In this document: piece after piece, positions 48,198-59,239 of the stretch
How the letters are laid out: each line of letters begins with the position of its first letter
Numbering within the stretch: the first letter of the stretch is position 1
Assembly (NCBI GenBank): GCA_028571685.1
Contig: CM053143.1
Location: 142,820,829 to 142,884,828 of the forward strand
DNA from: Heterohyrax brucei
Lineage: Eukaryota > Chordata > Mammalia > Hyracoidea > Procaviidae
Direction of reading: 5' to 3'
DNA length: 64,000 bases
Translations under genes and position numbers: made by a program
The notes under the pieces: model-generated
Database searches by the model: none
Told to the model about the DNA's origin: nothing
What the model saw: only the letters and a program-made list of their open reading frames with translations

Positions 48198-48248
48198 AGA
48201 GATAGCATTTCTTTCTTACAGAAAAAAACCCCGGAACTATGGTGGAAA

Positions 48249-48695
48249 TGATTTTATAAGACACAAATTGACAAATATTCCCAGAATTTATTTGTAAAAA
48301 TTGCTAAATATGTTGCCTTAGCCTTTCTAAAAGGTATCACAATTCCAGAGATGTTCGTATGATGGGAGTCTACTGCTTTTTTTGCTTAGCTTTTCCTCTT
48401 CTTCCGTACCTGCCTGTTCTCCATGGGTCTCTTTCATTTCAGTGTCTCTCATGAGCAAGGCACTGGCTGCTTTTTGTTCTGGACTATCTTTATAAAGATC
48501 TTTGTACAGCAAACAGTCCTAGCACAAGAATACAGACATAATGTCTCATTCTGGAGCAAAGGGCAGGTTTGTATGCTGTCCAATGTGATAATGTCTCCTT
48601 CCAGGTCAAAGGTCAGACACACTGCCATTTTAAAAGGTTTGGGTTCCCTAAGCTCGGGGTTCCTCACCTGTAACTCAACCTGCTGTGTAGACATG
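48249..48695 (-). pseudogene. Possible decayed pseudogene or unidentified retroposon
   Basis: The minus strand has two overlapping open stretches in different frames. One has QQVELQVRNPELREPK and ends near 48449. The other (48512-48327) has SPEQKAASALLMRD and a Lys/Glu-rich end. An AATAAA follows the second stop. This could be a frameshifted processed copy of a gene I do not recognise. There is no A tail, and the 5' side is cut by the mariner element. Confidence 0.3.
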
Positions 48696-49412
48696 TGAGG
48701 GCTGACAATTAACTCTGTGAACTTAATTGCTCTAAGTGCTACATACCTCATTGCTGAATATCACTACGGTCACCTTCAAAGTACTCCCCTTGGGAAGCTA
48801 TGCCCCCATGCAAACACCTAGTCCACCCTTCACAGCAGTTTTGGAACTCCTTCTGGAATGGCCATTCCACACAGTGACACGCTCACGAGCTTAACAGTAT
48901 AGGTGTCTGTGAGGGAGTTTCTAGCCAGTAACCAGGTTATTGGAACACCCTCCCTACTCACCTGATCTGCCCCCTAATGACTTTTTGCTTTACAGAAAGG
49001 TAATGGAAATATTGAAAGGAAGACCATTTGATGATAGTCAGGACAGTGGAAAACCCAGTGCCATCGAGCTGATTCCGACTCATGATGACTGTATAGGACA
49101 GAGCAGAACTGCTCCATAGAGTTTCCAAGGAGTGCCTGGCGGATTTGAACTGCTGACCTTTTGGGTAGCAGATGTAACACCTAACTACTATGCCACCAAG
49201 GTTTCTGATATTCAGGACATCAAGGGTCGTATAACAGCTCTGATGGCCATTCCAGAAAAAAAGTTCCAAAATTGCTTTGAAGGGTAGACTAGACACTGGT
49301 GTCAGTGCCTAGCTTCCCAAGGGGAGTACTTTGAAGGCGACTATAGTGATATTCAGCAGTAAGGTATGTAGCACTTCTTCTAGGATAAGTTTCGTGAACT
49401 TTTCAGTCCTCA
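48696..49412 (+). mobile_element. Fold-back mariner derivative, 543 bp plus a SINE
   Basis: Starts TGAGGGCTGAC and ends CAGTCCTCA next to TA (49413-49414). Left and right arms are diverged reverse complements. The centre and right arm, read on plus (about 48947-49362), encode YSPDLPPNDFLLYRK, then a gap at the SINE, then PEKKFQNCFEG, a stop, and QGEYFEGDYSD: a mariner transposase C-terminus keeping the last catalytic-region Asp. Removing the SINE and one target copy leaves 543 bp, as at 28265. Confidence 0.88.
49045..49207 (-). mobile_element. AfroSINE, minus, inside the mariner element
   Basis: 'agtgccatcgagctgattcc' to 'actatgccaccaaggtttct'. It is flanked by near-identical gata(g/t)tcaggaca copies (49034-49046 and 49208-49220). 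Confidence 0.92.
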
Positions 49413-49855
49413 TAAGCATTGACTAGCTCTCTTCACATCCCTCTGTGGGAACTGGGGCACTGGGAATCAGTGCAAATGCTAATACTGTGGCAACTGCTAT
49501 TGCTTGGAGTAACCTATTGCCCTTTTTCTCTAACCCAGGAGTCTTGTGTTTCTGCCAGCATCCATGAAACTGTGGAAAGCTAACTTGTTAGCTTGCAAGT
49601 AAAATGAAATCTCAGATACTTCATAACTTCCCGATCCTGCCTTTCTGAGAACAGCTTTTTCTGTATACACCTTCTTATCCCCCACCCATAGTTAAGCAGA
49701 AGTTGATGTGTTTATGTGAGATATTTTCAAATGGCCACAATTGCTTCGTTCAGGGATGTCCACCATCCCAAGCTGAGCCAAACAGTATTCCTGGGAGTAT
49801 GGAAGCAGTCCACCTGGGTTGGTCTGATAACCTGAATAAAAGAGATGTAATTTTA
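49413..49855. other. Upstream flank, unassigned
   Basis: May be an old LTR or L1 piece ('gcatttgcactgattccc' in reverse). Not supported enough to name. Confidence 0.35.
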
Positions 49856-49915
49856 GGGTCCCTGGTGGTATGGTGATTCAAAGATCAAGTGTTAACCACA
49901 AGGTCAGCAGTTCAT
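49856..49915 (+). mobile_element. AfroSINE 5' fragment, plus
   Basis: 'gggtccctggtggtatggtg' and 'aaggtcagcagttca'. Confidence 0.75.
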
Positions 49916-49919
49916 TGAT

Positions 49920-50510
49920 AACAATGCACACAGAGCAGATGAAAATCAAGAATATCAAAGGCATGAGGAAAATATGAACCCAGAAAATGGAAGGGTCCAC
50001 ATGATTGGGAAACTGTATCAGCATGAGTCCACCAAAGATACTCTATCAGGGAGCATAATGTAGAATCCCTGACATATTAAAAGTCTATTAGACTTTTAAT
50101 AAGTCTATTAAAAGACCAGACTTGTTGGTCTGACAACCTGGAAGGTCCCCTAAGAACATGACCCCTGGGCTAGCTGCTAGCCCAGAGCTGAAACCAGTGC
50201 TAAAGTCAACACTTCAGACCAAGATTAGACTGGACTAAGGGATACAGAGTGATGCCGGTGATGTGTGTACTTTATGGTTTAAAATATATATGAGGTTGTC
50301 CAACTGGTTTCTTTTTATAGGGGAGAGGAGAAGATGGAGAGGAGGGGACAAGTGTTGGTTGAGTGGATACTGGAAGAGAGGAAAGGAAGAGTGTGCTGTC
50401 AGGGTGAGGAGAGCGGATAGAGTTGCATAGAGGCAGGTATTCAGGATTTTATATGGCAAATTGACTTGGATTATGAACTTTCACTTAATCATAATAAAAA
50501 TTTAAAAACT
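49920..50510 (+). mobile_element. L1 3' UTR, plus
   Basis: Same 3' UTR as 5150-5725: 'aaagtcaacacttcagacca', 'gtgtgctgtcagggtgagga', 'gaactttcacttaatcataa'. Contains a small palindrome at 50076-50100. Confidence 0.85.
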
Positions 50511-50735
50511 GGAAGAAGAAAATTAAAAATGAACAAGTCCTCCTCTGAGTGCCTTGCCATGTTATTAGGAATGTTGAAAACAGCTTTTGACAGATTTCTA
50601 TTAACTGTGATAATAAAATGTATTCAATGTAAAATTTATCCTGAAAACCAGGATCAAATTTGTTCAGTTGAATACTGGTAAGTATTTAGGAAAAATAGTA
50701 ATAAAAGTAAATACAGCCTTTTAAAAAAAAAAAAA
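50511..50735. other. Upstream flank, no feature seen; A15 run near 50723
   Basis: Non-coding; unassigned. Confidence 0.4.
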
Positions 50736-50850
50736 AAGCCAGCAGTTCAAATCCACATGCTGCTCCTTAGACACACTCTGGGACAGTTCTACTCTGTCAA
50801 ATAGTCAAATAAGGTCACTATGAGTAAAAATGTACTTACCGTAGGGTTTT
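50736..50850 (+). mobile_element. AfroSINE, plus, worn
   Basis: 'gccagcagttcaaatccaca', 'gggacagttctactctgtca'. Confidence 0.78.
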
Positions 50851-50935
50851 TAGTTTTTTAAAACATAGAAGCAATTAGAGGAAATTATTTTCCATCTTGT
50901 AGACTGAAATAGAGTCAGTAACTACAGATAAAAAT

Positions 50936-51102
50936 AAAACCCAAACCCACTGCCACTGAGTTAATTCCAACTCACAGTGACCCTGTAGGACAGAGTAAAA
51001 CTGCCCTATAGAGTTTCCAAGGAGTGCCTGGTGGATCTGAACTGCTCACCTTTTGGCTAGCAAACGTAGCACTTAACCACTGTGCTACCAGGGTTTCCAC
51101 AG
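50936..51102 (-). mobile_element. AfroSINE, minus, full length
   Basis: 'cccaaacccactgccactga', 'gtttccaaggagtgcctggt', 'actgtgctaccagggtttcc'. Confidence 0.93.
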
Positions 51103-51429
51103 ACAAAAATAGAGGCAGTATATAAAAAGAAGCAAAGATGAGAGATCAGGAAAAGAAATTTGCTGTGTTCCCTGCAGTATTTTAGTTCTCGCTTCAAGTT
51201 GTTTAACAAGACACACTTATATCTTTGCCCTTCAGTTTCTTGAGAGAATTCTGTGTCTGCATAAGAAAATACCCTTTTTATTTGAGCTCAAGTGGGCTTC
51301 TGCATGTTATAATCCAAACTGGACTTATGTGTATTATAATTCAGACAGTTCTGATATAGCCAACAAAACCTGTTTCTTTCTGGAAAATGGATAATACAGG
51401 GAACTATCCAAGTGTTTTGTCAAATGGTT
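51103..51429. other. Upstream flank, no feature seen
   Basis: Non-coding; unassigned. Confidence 0.45.
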
Positions 51430-52535
51430 TCATTCAGCAAATATTTGTTGGGTAGCTATGAAATGCCGGGCACTGCCCTGGAGGCTGGGAACATAAGAGT
51501 AACCAACACAGGGTTTATAGAGTTTAAATGCTTGTAAGAAAAGCAGCCTAAAAAATCGTGAACCAACACAAAATGCATGTAAGTTGTTAGTAAGTGCTAT
51601 AAGGAAAATCAAGGGATAGAGGTGCAGAATAAAAAATGGAGCCTTCCTTAGCTAGAATGATTGGGGAAGGTAACTTTGAGGAGACAAATTTAAGCTAAAA
51701 TGTGACTGGTAAAAAGAGAGAGATGGTGGATGCCAAAGCCTGAGTGAGAAGAGCTGAGGGAATTGTGAAAACCGATACAGAATAAGTGTAAAAAGATACA
51801 GTCTGTAAGGGGCTGAGCATCAGTGGTGTAGTGGGGCATTAGGGAAGGGACCAAATAGGGAAGGTCCCTTCTAGGCCATGGTAAATTGTGAATTTATTCA
51901 GCATACAATGGGAAGTTATTGAAGAGTATTAAGAACTTGAGTACCAGTTGCTGCAGAGTTGACTCTAACCATAGTGACCCCAAGTATGTCAGAGCAGAAC
52001 TGTGCTCAACAGGATTTTCAATGGCTGATTTTTCAGAAGTGTATCACCAGGGCTTGAGGCACTTTTGTGTCACTTGAATCTCCAACCTTTCGGTTGGCAG
52101 GTAAGCACATTGAACATTTGCACCACTCAGGAACTTTAAGCACTGGGGAAACAGGATCCAATTTTCATTTAAGAAGATGAGTTTTGCCATTGTTTAGGGG
52201 TTGGATTGGAGGAAAGCTGAAGTGGAAGTGGAGAGGCCACGTAGAGTTTTTTGCTTTGTCAGGGAGAGAAATGATGATAGCCACGTCTGGGTGGTGGCAG
52301 CAAAGTTGGAGAAAGCAGATTCTATTTACTGAGGAGACTGGAACAGTAAGCAGATGAGAGTCCTGTGAAAATCAAGGGTGCCATTTGGACATATGTTTAG
52401 TTGGCTTTACCTGTGCAAAACCCAAAGGTAAATGCCAAGTAGGCCATTGGAAATGGGAGCCTAGAGTTAGACAAGAATGTAGGTTTGAGATACAAATTTT
52501 GGAGTCATCAACATATACGTGATTTTTGATCCCAG
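51430..52535 (+). repeat. Long ancient interspersed repeat, plus, interrupted by a SINE-like element
   Basis: Order of phrases 'tcagcaaatatttgttgggt', 'ggccatggtaaattgtgaat', 'gggaagttattgaagagtat', 'gtttgagatacaaattttgg', 'gagtcatcaacatatacgtg' matches a long mammalian-wide repeat I know by pattern but cannot name with certainty. Confidence 0.55.
51950..52135 (-). mobile_element. AfroSINE-related element (third variant), minus
   Basis: 'gctgcagagttgactctaac', 'ttttcaatggctgatttttc', 'caacctttcggttggcaggt', 'gcaccactcaggaac'. Confidence 0.78.
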
Positions 52536-53104
52536 AAACCCACTTTCCAGGCTTCTTCCAGTTCACTGTCTTTCTTAAACCTTGCTACCACCTCCCCCAT
52601 TATGGACATGGAAGCACTTCTGAATCTCTTGCAAATCACACACCAGGTTTGGGTAACCAGGAACACCAACCCAGGCCCTCTGTCTGCCTAACTATGCCTC
52701 CATTACAATTTTTCCTGGACTTTGGCTGTTCGTTACACATTGGTGAGAGTCTTCCTACAAAGTGACCTGTTGAAAAGTACAGCACAGCAGCTAACAGTGT
52801 GGGCTCTAGATTCAGTGTTAGTGGTTCAAACATCATCTCTTTAACTCGCAGTGAAAGAGCTACAAGGGGTACTCTCCCCAGAGATCTTGACAGCAAGCAA
52901 GGCACAAATTCCTTTGTCTTCGGTCTCCCTGCAACCTATCTGTAGTGTTTCTGCTCACACAGGTTAAAAAGATAGAGTTCTGGGCTTTTTCTCAGGATTT
53001 CATGCTTTCCTGTTCACAGGGGTACACTGAATAACATTCTCTTTCTTTTCCCTAAGCATAGCAGTTTCTTCTATTATTAGAACTGCTTTTTCTTTCTTAT
53101 TTTC
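52536..53104. other. Upstream flank, no feature seen
   Basis: Non-coding; unassigned. Confidence 0.45.
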
Positions 53105-53770
53105 TTTTTTAAAAAACCAGTTTATTGATGTATATATAAAATACATGCTGTAACATTCACTTTTGGGGAGTGTACAATTCAGTGAGTTAGTTTTATTAAA
53201 TATGCCAGGTTGAGCAGCAATCATCACAATCCAATTGTGGAGTATTTCCATCACTGGAAAAAGACCCTCATGCCCATTTGTAGGTACTTGTTGCCAGCTG
53301 CAGCCCCTTGTAACCACTAATTTACCTGTTGGCTCTACAGATTTGCCTATTCTAGACAGCTCGTAGAAATGGAATCGTGTAACATGTGGTCTTCTTGTGT
53401 TTGGTTTCTATGACAGAGCTTAATGCTTTTGAATTCATCCAAGTTGTAGCACATGTCAGCATGCTGAATTGTAGGCCATTGTAAGATACACCACATGTTG
53501 TTGATCTGTTCACTAGTTGATGAGCACTGACTTGTTTCTATTTTTTATCTGTTGTCAATAATGCAGAAACCCTGGTAGCATTGTGGTTAAGTGTTACATC
53601 TGCTAACCAGAAGGTTGGCAATTCAAATCTTCCAGATGCTTCTTGGAAACTATGGAGCAGTTCTACTCTGTCCTATAGGGTATCTGTAAGTTAGAGTTGA
53701 CTCGATAGCAGTCAGTTTTGTTTATTTTGTATGTGAATAATGCTGCTAAACTAACATTCTTATTTACCAA
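53105..53770 (-). mobile_element. Old L1 3' UTR, minus, split by a SINE
   Basis: 'accagtttattgatgtatat', 'cagcagcaatcatcacaatcc'-like text, 'cctgttggctctacagattt', 'gcaataatgctgctaaacta'-type end. Standard reversed L1 3' end order. Confidence 0.82.
53565..53735 (+). mobile_element. AfroSINE, plus, inside L1
   Basis: 'agaaaccctggtagcattgt' to 'agttgactcgatagcagtca'. Flanked by an exact 8-bp duplication aataatgc (53557-53564 and 53736-53743). Confidence 0.93.
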
Positions 53771-54194
53771 CCTTACAGACGCAGAGAGAATTATTTAACT
53801 TAAAATTGTGGTTTATGATGATATTTGGGATAATTTTTCAGTAATATTGGTTACATTACGTTCATTTGTTTTAAAATACATGTCAAAATACTTCACATAT
53901 ACACAAAGGCATAACAATGATAGACAACCATATACCTACCAACCTCAAGAAATAGTCACTACCATGAATTTGTGTTTATTATCTTCATGCATTTGTATAT
54001 ACTTTTGCATACATATACTAATGTAAATATATATTAGTATAGTTACTGTAAATACTATATATAGTGAAATAATTTTGTACATCAGGCAATAATCTATATA
54101 TTAGTCAGTAAATACATTAACACAGTTATTGCATATATCAAATATGTAATGCATGTTAATACATATGTAAGAATATATTAACATATATTTACTA
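53771..54194. other. AT-rich flank with TATA-type low complexity after ~53990
   Basis: Alternating tatata/catata sequence from about 53990; nothing else seen. Confidence 0.6.
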
Positions 54195-54350
54195 TAAACC
54201 CCTAAAGCCATTGCTGTTGAGGTGGTTCTGACTCATAGTGACCCTATAGGATGGAACAGAACTGCCTCACAGGGTTTTCAGGGAGTAACTGGTGCATACC
54301 AACTGCTGACCATTTGGTTAGCAGATCTTAACTCCCGCACCACCAGAGCT
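54195..54350 (-). mobile_element. AfroSINE, minus
   Basis: 'cattgctgttgaggtggttc', 'gaactgcctcacagggtttt', 'cgcaccaccagagctct'. Confidence 0.88.
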
Positions 54351-54530
54351 CTGTATTTACTATGTGTATATGTATTAACATATATGTAGACGTATGTACA
54401 CACTTATACCCACATACATGTATATGTAACCACTGCACTGCCAGAGCTCTGTATTTACTATGTGTACATGTGTAAGTATATACATGCACGTATATGTATA
54501 CACTTATACATATATATACACATAAACACA
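54329..54530. repeat. Tandem duplication (98-bp period) of SINE head plus AT microsatellite
   Basis: taactcccgcaccaccagag at 54329 recurs as taaccactgcactgccagag at 54427. Both continue ctctgtatttactatgtgta and into tacacacttata-type repeats. Confidence 0.82.
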
Positions 54531-54639
54531 TACATGTAAAAATATATAAACATATTTACTATATATGCCTTGGCTATGTAGTAAATATATATCCTTACCC
54601 AATACACAGTATTATTTTGATTTCAGATTGTATATCTTC

Positions 54640-54981
54640 TGTCTATGAACTTATGCTGTCTAAGAACTTAGCACTTGCAGTACCATGGACAGCTTTTGTA
54701 TAGTCAGTCTTTCTAGCCATGGTCCTATAATTCCCACTCAGGTGACTGGGCCCACCAAAGGGATTGTTCAGTTTTGCTGTCCTGTTGGGCTTGAAATGAG
54801 TCATTCTGGGGTTGCTGGAGGAAAGGCAAGGAACAACAGCCAGGATCCCCAGCACGTCCTTTGGACCAGGGATCACTGCGCTGAGAAGCTCCTGGAAGCA
54901 CGAAACCAGGAGAGAGCTATAACCCTGAAGGCATCGGCAATCATGGCCCAGCCAAGCTGGCACACAGTCTTAACTATCACA
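54640..54981 (-). mobile_element. LTR fragment, family B, minus
   Basis: The right end 'atggcccagccaagctggca' and 'cacagtcttaactatcaca' is the reversed start of the LTR family at 18611 and 59337. The open frame on plus (54685-55128) is incidental. Confidence 0.65.
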
Positions 54982-55224
54982 GCAACTAACAATGACAACA
55001 ATATCCAAAAATACTGCAAGTACATTTTTGTACATATCTCCCTGAGAATATATGCAAAAGTTTTGCTCGGATATATGCTTACAACAAAGCTTCTGGGTCA
55101 CGAACATGTGTATCTCCAAATTGACTAGTTATTGCTAATTGTTCTGCAAAATGGTTGTATTTTTCTTGCAAGAAATCAGTTCACAAAAATCAGTTCATAA
55201 AAATCTTTGCCTCTAACCCCAAAC

Positions 55225-56062
55225 TGCACTCAGCACTGGGGCCTGCTTTCTAAAGACTGACCTGGACTATACAAAACACAGAGTGATACTGGAGGTGAAC
55301 AAACCTGAGGGAATTTTGTCCCTGAAATTCAAGGAGGTCATTGAGAGGACTCTGTCCCTGAAATTCAGGTCCTCTTAGCCAATGATCAGACCTTGCCATT
55401 AGCTGAAAACAGCCTGGTACGCATGCCCCACAGGGATGACCAAAAATAGCCTGGTAGGCCCCACCTGGTTTATTCCTGTCTTCCCCATTCTCCTAATGGA
55501 AAGCTCTTCTCTTATCAAAATTTTGATCATCTACAAACCTTAGCCCTTCCCCTTCTAATCAGTACTTTTTCCTTATCAGACCATAGATCCCCTGCGCAGA
55601 ATTTCTTGCTACCCGTCTTTCTTTCCTTATCAAACGGTAAATCCCCTCACCCTATACTACCTCATTGAAACTTTAAAATTATGAAAAATCTACCCTACCA
55701 GGGAGTGGTGGGCTGAGCCACTCTCAGCTTAGACTCCCCTCTTTGTCTCTTCCAATAAACTTCTCTGGACTCTTACACTGGTGTGTCTCTGCCTCTGTTT
55801 TGGACCACCGTCTCTGCAACAAAACCGTTAAACAGGCACATGAGGTTGTCTGAGAGGCTTTTCGCTGGACTGGAGTTGAGTGGGAGAGGAGGGCTAGACC
55901 TTGATCAAAAGGTCTTGGGAACTGCCGAATAAAAGGGGAAGCATGATGTCACATGGGGGCAGGGAGAGGGCAGCTAGAATAGAATAGCAGTGAAAGTTCT
56001 GAGCATTACATGGCAACTTGATATAGACTGTAAAATTGTTGTTAATTCACAATAAAAAAATA
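55225..56062 (+). mobile_element. L1 3' UTR, plus, split by a solo LTR
   Basis: 'agactgacctggactataca' and 'gagtgatactggaggtgaac' before the LTR. 'catgaggttgtctgagaggc', 'agcatgatgtcacatggggg' and a tail of a's after it. Confidence 0.82.
55306..55821 (+). mobile_element. Solo LTR of a class I-type endogenous retrovirus, 516 bp
   Basis: Begins TGAGGG and ends GCAACA. It is flanked by an exact 5-bp duplication aaacc (55301-55305 and 55822-55826). 'cttccaataaacttctctgg' gives a polyadenylation signal followed by a U5-like end. A short stretch near the start is repeated (tgtccctgaaattcaagg / tgtccctgaaattcagg). No viral genes remain. Confidence 0.88.
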
Positions 56063-56496
56063 TAAAAAAACCCCAAAACTTTGCTGTTCCTGATTACCGT
56101 AAGGTGAAATAACAAAATGCTACAAGAAGGGGGAATAAAATAATAAAGAAAGTGACAGTAACTGGTAAGCTAAAACAGAATAGTAAAATAACCCAAATCT
56201 GCCATTCATAAGTCCTCTCTTTTTTAAATGCATGGAAAATTCTAACATTACTTCACCTTCAACTTGTCTCTATGTCTTCTTTCTTTCTAAGCAATATTAA
56301 GCTCACAGATCTTTCCAGGAAAGGATAAATGTGATACGGTAAAATATTATTATAAATAGTAAAATTCCTGAATTTTCACAGAGGGGTGAGTTACACCAAT
56401 CCAGTTCATTTGACCTCTCTGTTCCTTAACATCACAGTACATTTCTTCACTGATTTGAACTTCACCAACTTAGTTTCACTTACTATGAATAATTAG
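56063..56496. other. Upstream flank, no feature seen
   Basis: Non-coding; unassigned. Confidence 0.45.
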
Positions 56497-56650
56497 GAAA
56501 CCCTGGTGGCATAGTGGTTAAGACCTATAGTTGTTCACCAAAAGGTTCACAGTTCAAATCTACCAAGTGCTCCTTGGAAGCTCTAGGGGGCAGTTGCACT
56601 CAGTCCTATAGGGTCTCTATGAGTCGGGATCGCCATGACAACAGTGGATT
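56497..56650 (+). mobile_element. AfroSINE, plus
   Basis: 'aaaccctggtggcatagtgg', 'agttcaaatctaccaagtgc', 'gagtcgggatcgccatgaca'. Confidence 0.92.
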
Positions 56651-56659
56651 ATAGACAGT

Positions 56660-56815
56660 TAAGAGCCCTGGTGTTACAGTGGTTAAGCATTTGGCTGCTA
56701 ACCACAAGACCAGCAGTTTGAATTCACCAGCTGCTCCTTGGAAATCCTTTGGGGAAACTTTTCTTTGACCTGTAGGGTCACTGAGGTTAGAATCAACTCA
56801 GAGGCAACAGGTTTT
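56660..56815 (+). mobile_element. AfroSINE, plus, second of a tandem pair
   Basis: 'agagccctggtgttacagtg', 'cagtttgaattcaccagctg', 'gaatcaactcagaggcaaca'. A different subfamily head from the copy just before it. Confidence 0.9.
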
Positions 56816-57029
56816 ATGGATAATTAAAGAATTAAAATTCTATCTCTTGTAGCTGAAACTATATATAATTTCTTGCATATTTTTCCCTAACAAAGACCCA
56901 TGAATAGCTGTAAAAAACAAACAAACAAACAAACAATAAATTTGGCATAAGAAATTTTAATCCAACTGTTTTGACAATTCAGATGTACCCAACTTTAAAC
57001 AAACATAACAGTGCATATGAAAATTGCAA

Positions 57030-57235
57030 CCAAATTCATCATCACTGAGTCCATTCCTACTCATAACAACCCTGTATGGGACCAGATTGAACTGCCCATG
57101 GGGTTTCCGAGGCCGCAGTCTTCATGGAAGCATCCTGCCACATCTTTCTCCTGCGAAGAGGCTGGTGGTTAGTACAGCCAATCTTTTGGATGGTAGCCAC
57201 ACACTTACCACGGCACTCACAGGGCTCCTTTACAT
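57030..57235 (-). mobile_element. AfroSINE, longer variant, minus
   Basis: 'catcactgagtccattccta', 'gtttccgaggccgcagtctt', 'catctttctcctgcgaagag'. Confidence 0.85.
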
Positions 57236-57432
57236 GAAAATTTAAGGTTAATGAAAATACAAACTTTGAAAGGTAAATCTTCTCTTTGAAATATTTTACC
57301 TTATGGTTCCTTTCAAAAGCTTTCTCCCTTCATACACTTAGAGTGGAATTAAGTGCAGTTTGCTTCTTAATTATAAGGCTCAAACTTCTTTGGGTAAAAC
57401 AATTCCTCTGCTGTGTGGAACCTCCATATTAC

Positions 57433-57605
57433 AAAGCAGGTATCACAGAGAGTAGTACTGCCCCATTGAGTTTTCTTGGCTATCATCTTTGCAGAAGCAG
57501 GCCACCAAGACCTGCTTCCACAGTGTCACTGAATGGGCTCAAACTGCCAATCTTCAGATCAGTAGCTGAGAGCAGACCCTGTGCACCATCCAGGCACTGC
57601 ACCAG
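57433..57605 (-). mobile_element. AfroSINE-related fragment, minus
   Basis: 'gtactgccccattgagtttt', 'gggctcaaactgccaatctt', 'accatccaggcact'. Tail missing. Confidence 0.62.
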
Positions 57606-59239
57606 CTAAGCACATTAATTCACTGATCTTACCCTCTTGCCTGCCTTCTTTGTCCTATGCATTTCTTCTTTCATCAATCTTTTCTGCTTTTGTCCTACTG
57701 TAATAGGACTGGATTTATAGCATGTTAATTGTTTCCTTCTTATACCCTTCCTTTCTCTCTAGGCCCCACAGCCAAGCCAAAATGCCCATAGAGGGGCTTT
57801 TATTTGCCTACTGTATTTCCCTGGTAACGGAGGGGGTGTGGCAGATCACCAAAAGGGTCTGCTTATCTGGTCACTACTAAATGCTCTCTGTTAAACCCTT
57901 TGGCTTAGCTCTCATTGCTGTCACTCCACTGGACAGTGAATGCTGCCACCAGCAGCAGAATTGATGCTGTATTGTAATGTTCTTACTTCTTTCTATCAGT
58001 CGCTCAATCTCTCCTCCTTTTTGCCCATTTGTGATAAAACCCAAAACCAAATCCACTGCCTTTGAGTTGATTCTGACTCCTAGCAACTGTACTGGTATAG
58101 AATAAGATTTATATGTTCTTTTCATCTTCTCAGATGCTTCCTATACTCTCCCCTTCCACCTTACAAGAAGGAATTGCAAACTCGAATGTCTGGACAGGAG
58201 CTAGAAAGATAATTTAAGGAAGTGAGGAGGACTGGCAGGGGTTGTGGAGTACTGAAGTGATGCCCTATATAATCAGAGTGGCTGCCACCAGGGGCAGATT
58301 ATTCAATAGGCAAGGTAAGTATAGTGCTTCCCAGATCATCTTTAGTGAACAGTTTCACATTTTTTCACTGCATCAAATATTCTCCTTTAGGCGTGGCTGA
58401 CATCTGTCTCTCTCCCAAACCTAGAGCACCTTCTTCCAGAATCAAAGCCTCTTTTCAAATTTACAATCCCTAATAGGGGCAGAAGACGCAGTAAGCAAAT
58501 TGAGCACCAGCTTACTTGTGCTTACTTACTGCTCTGTAGTGAACACTTACATTACAGACGATCTGATAAGCACACTAAGCATTCTGTTTACCTTGCATAT
58601 TGTATCGTCTACCCCTGGCTGCTACAGAGCTCCAGCTGATTTTTTTTCATGCAGAAATAAGGTGCTAACGTTGCCAGATCCTCTGATATTTCAGGAGATC
58701 TGGAAGTGCAGACTTTTAGGTGAATGTTGGCAACTAACTCAATAAGGAGAACAACATCTTAGTCTAAATTGGCGACCTAGATGTGGTTTGTGGACAGGAT
58801 TTGGCTGTGGCAGCCATTTTGCCACCTGTACCTTAAGAAAAGGTTTGTCTTGGCCGGGTTTATTCTCAGGCCTTCTGCAGAATTGATGACACAGAATCAA
58901 GAAAATCGTAGAAGGAAACAAGATCTGGGAGGTGAGGTAAAATAAAAAAGAACCTACCTAGATAAGGTAAAATGATCAAGATAATAAAGAGCTGCAAGAG
59001 AGAGAAGATAAGAGGAAAAAAAAGGTCCCAAATAAATAAGTAAATAAAATTGGAAAAAAAGTAAGTTTTGTGGGTGGTCCATCAGGTATAGAGGGATTTG
59101 GGATAGTAGCACTGTCAGTTTAAGGTTCTCAGGCATCTCTAGGACAGAATTTCTCAGGGATGGAGGAGGGTAAAGAGAGGATGACTGTGTGTGTATACAA
59201 ATTAGTAGATAAATGTGGTAATTATTTTTTATTACAGTG
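57606..59239. other. Upstream flank, mostly unassigned; SINE tail fragment at 58037-58107
   Basis: 58037-58107 is a reversed AfroSINE tail ('aaatccactgcctttgagtt'). The remainder shows no repeat or coding exon I can support. Confidence 0.5.

Noticed and set aside
52636-53317. Open frames of 89-105 codons
   Set aside because: No homology recognised, no splice or promoter context; the second is antisense to an L1 UTR.
54328-54531. Cys/Tyr/Ile-rich 67-codon frame resembling a small secreted peptide
   Set aside because: It is a translation of the TA/CA microsatellite.
54685-55128. 147-codon plus-strand open frame
   Set aside because: It lies across a reversed LTR fragment and AT-rich flank and has no domain; chance frame.
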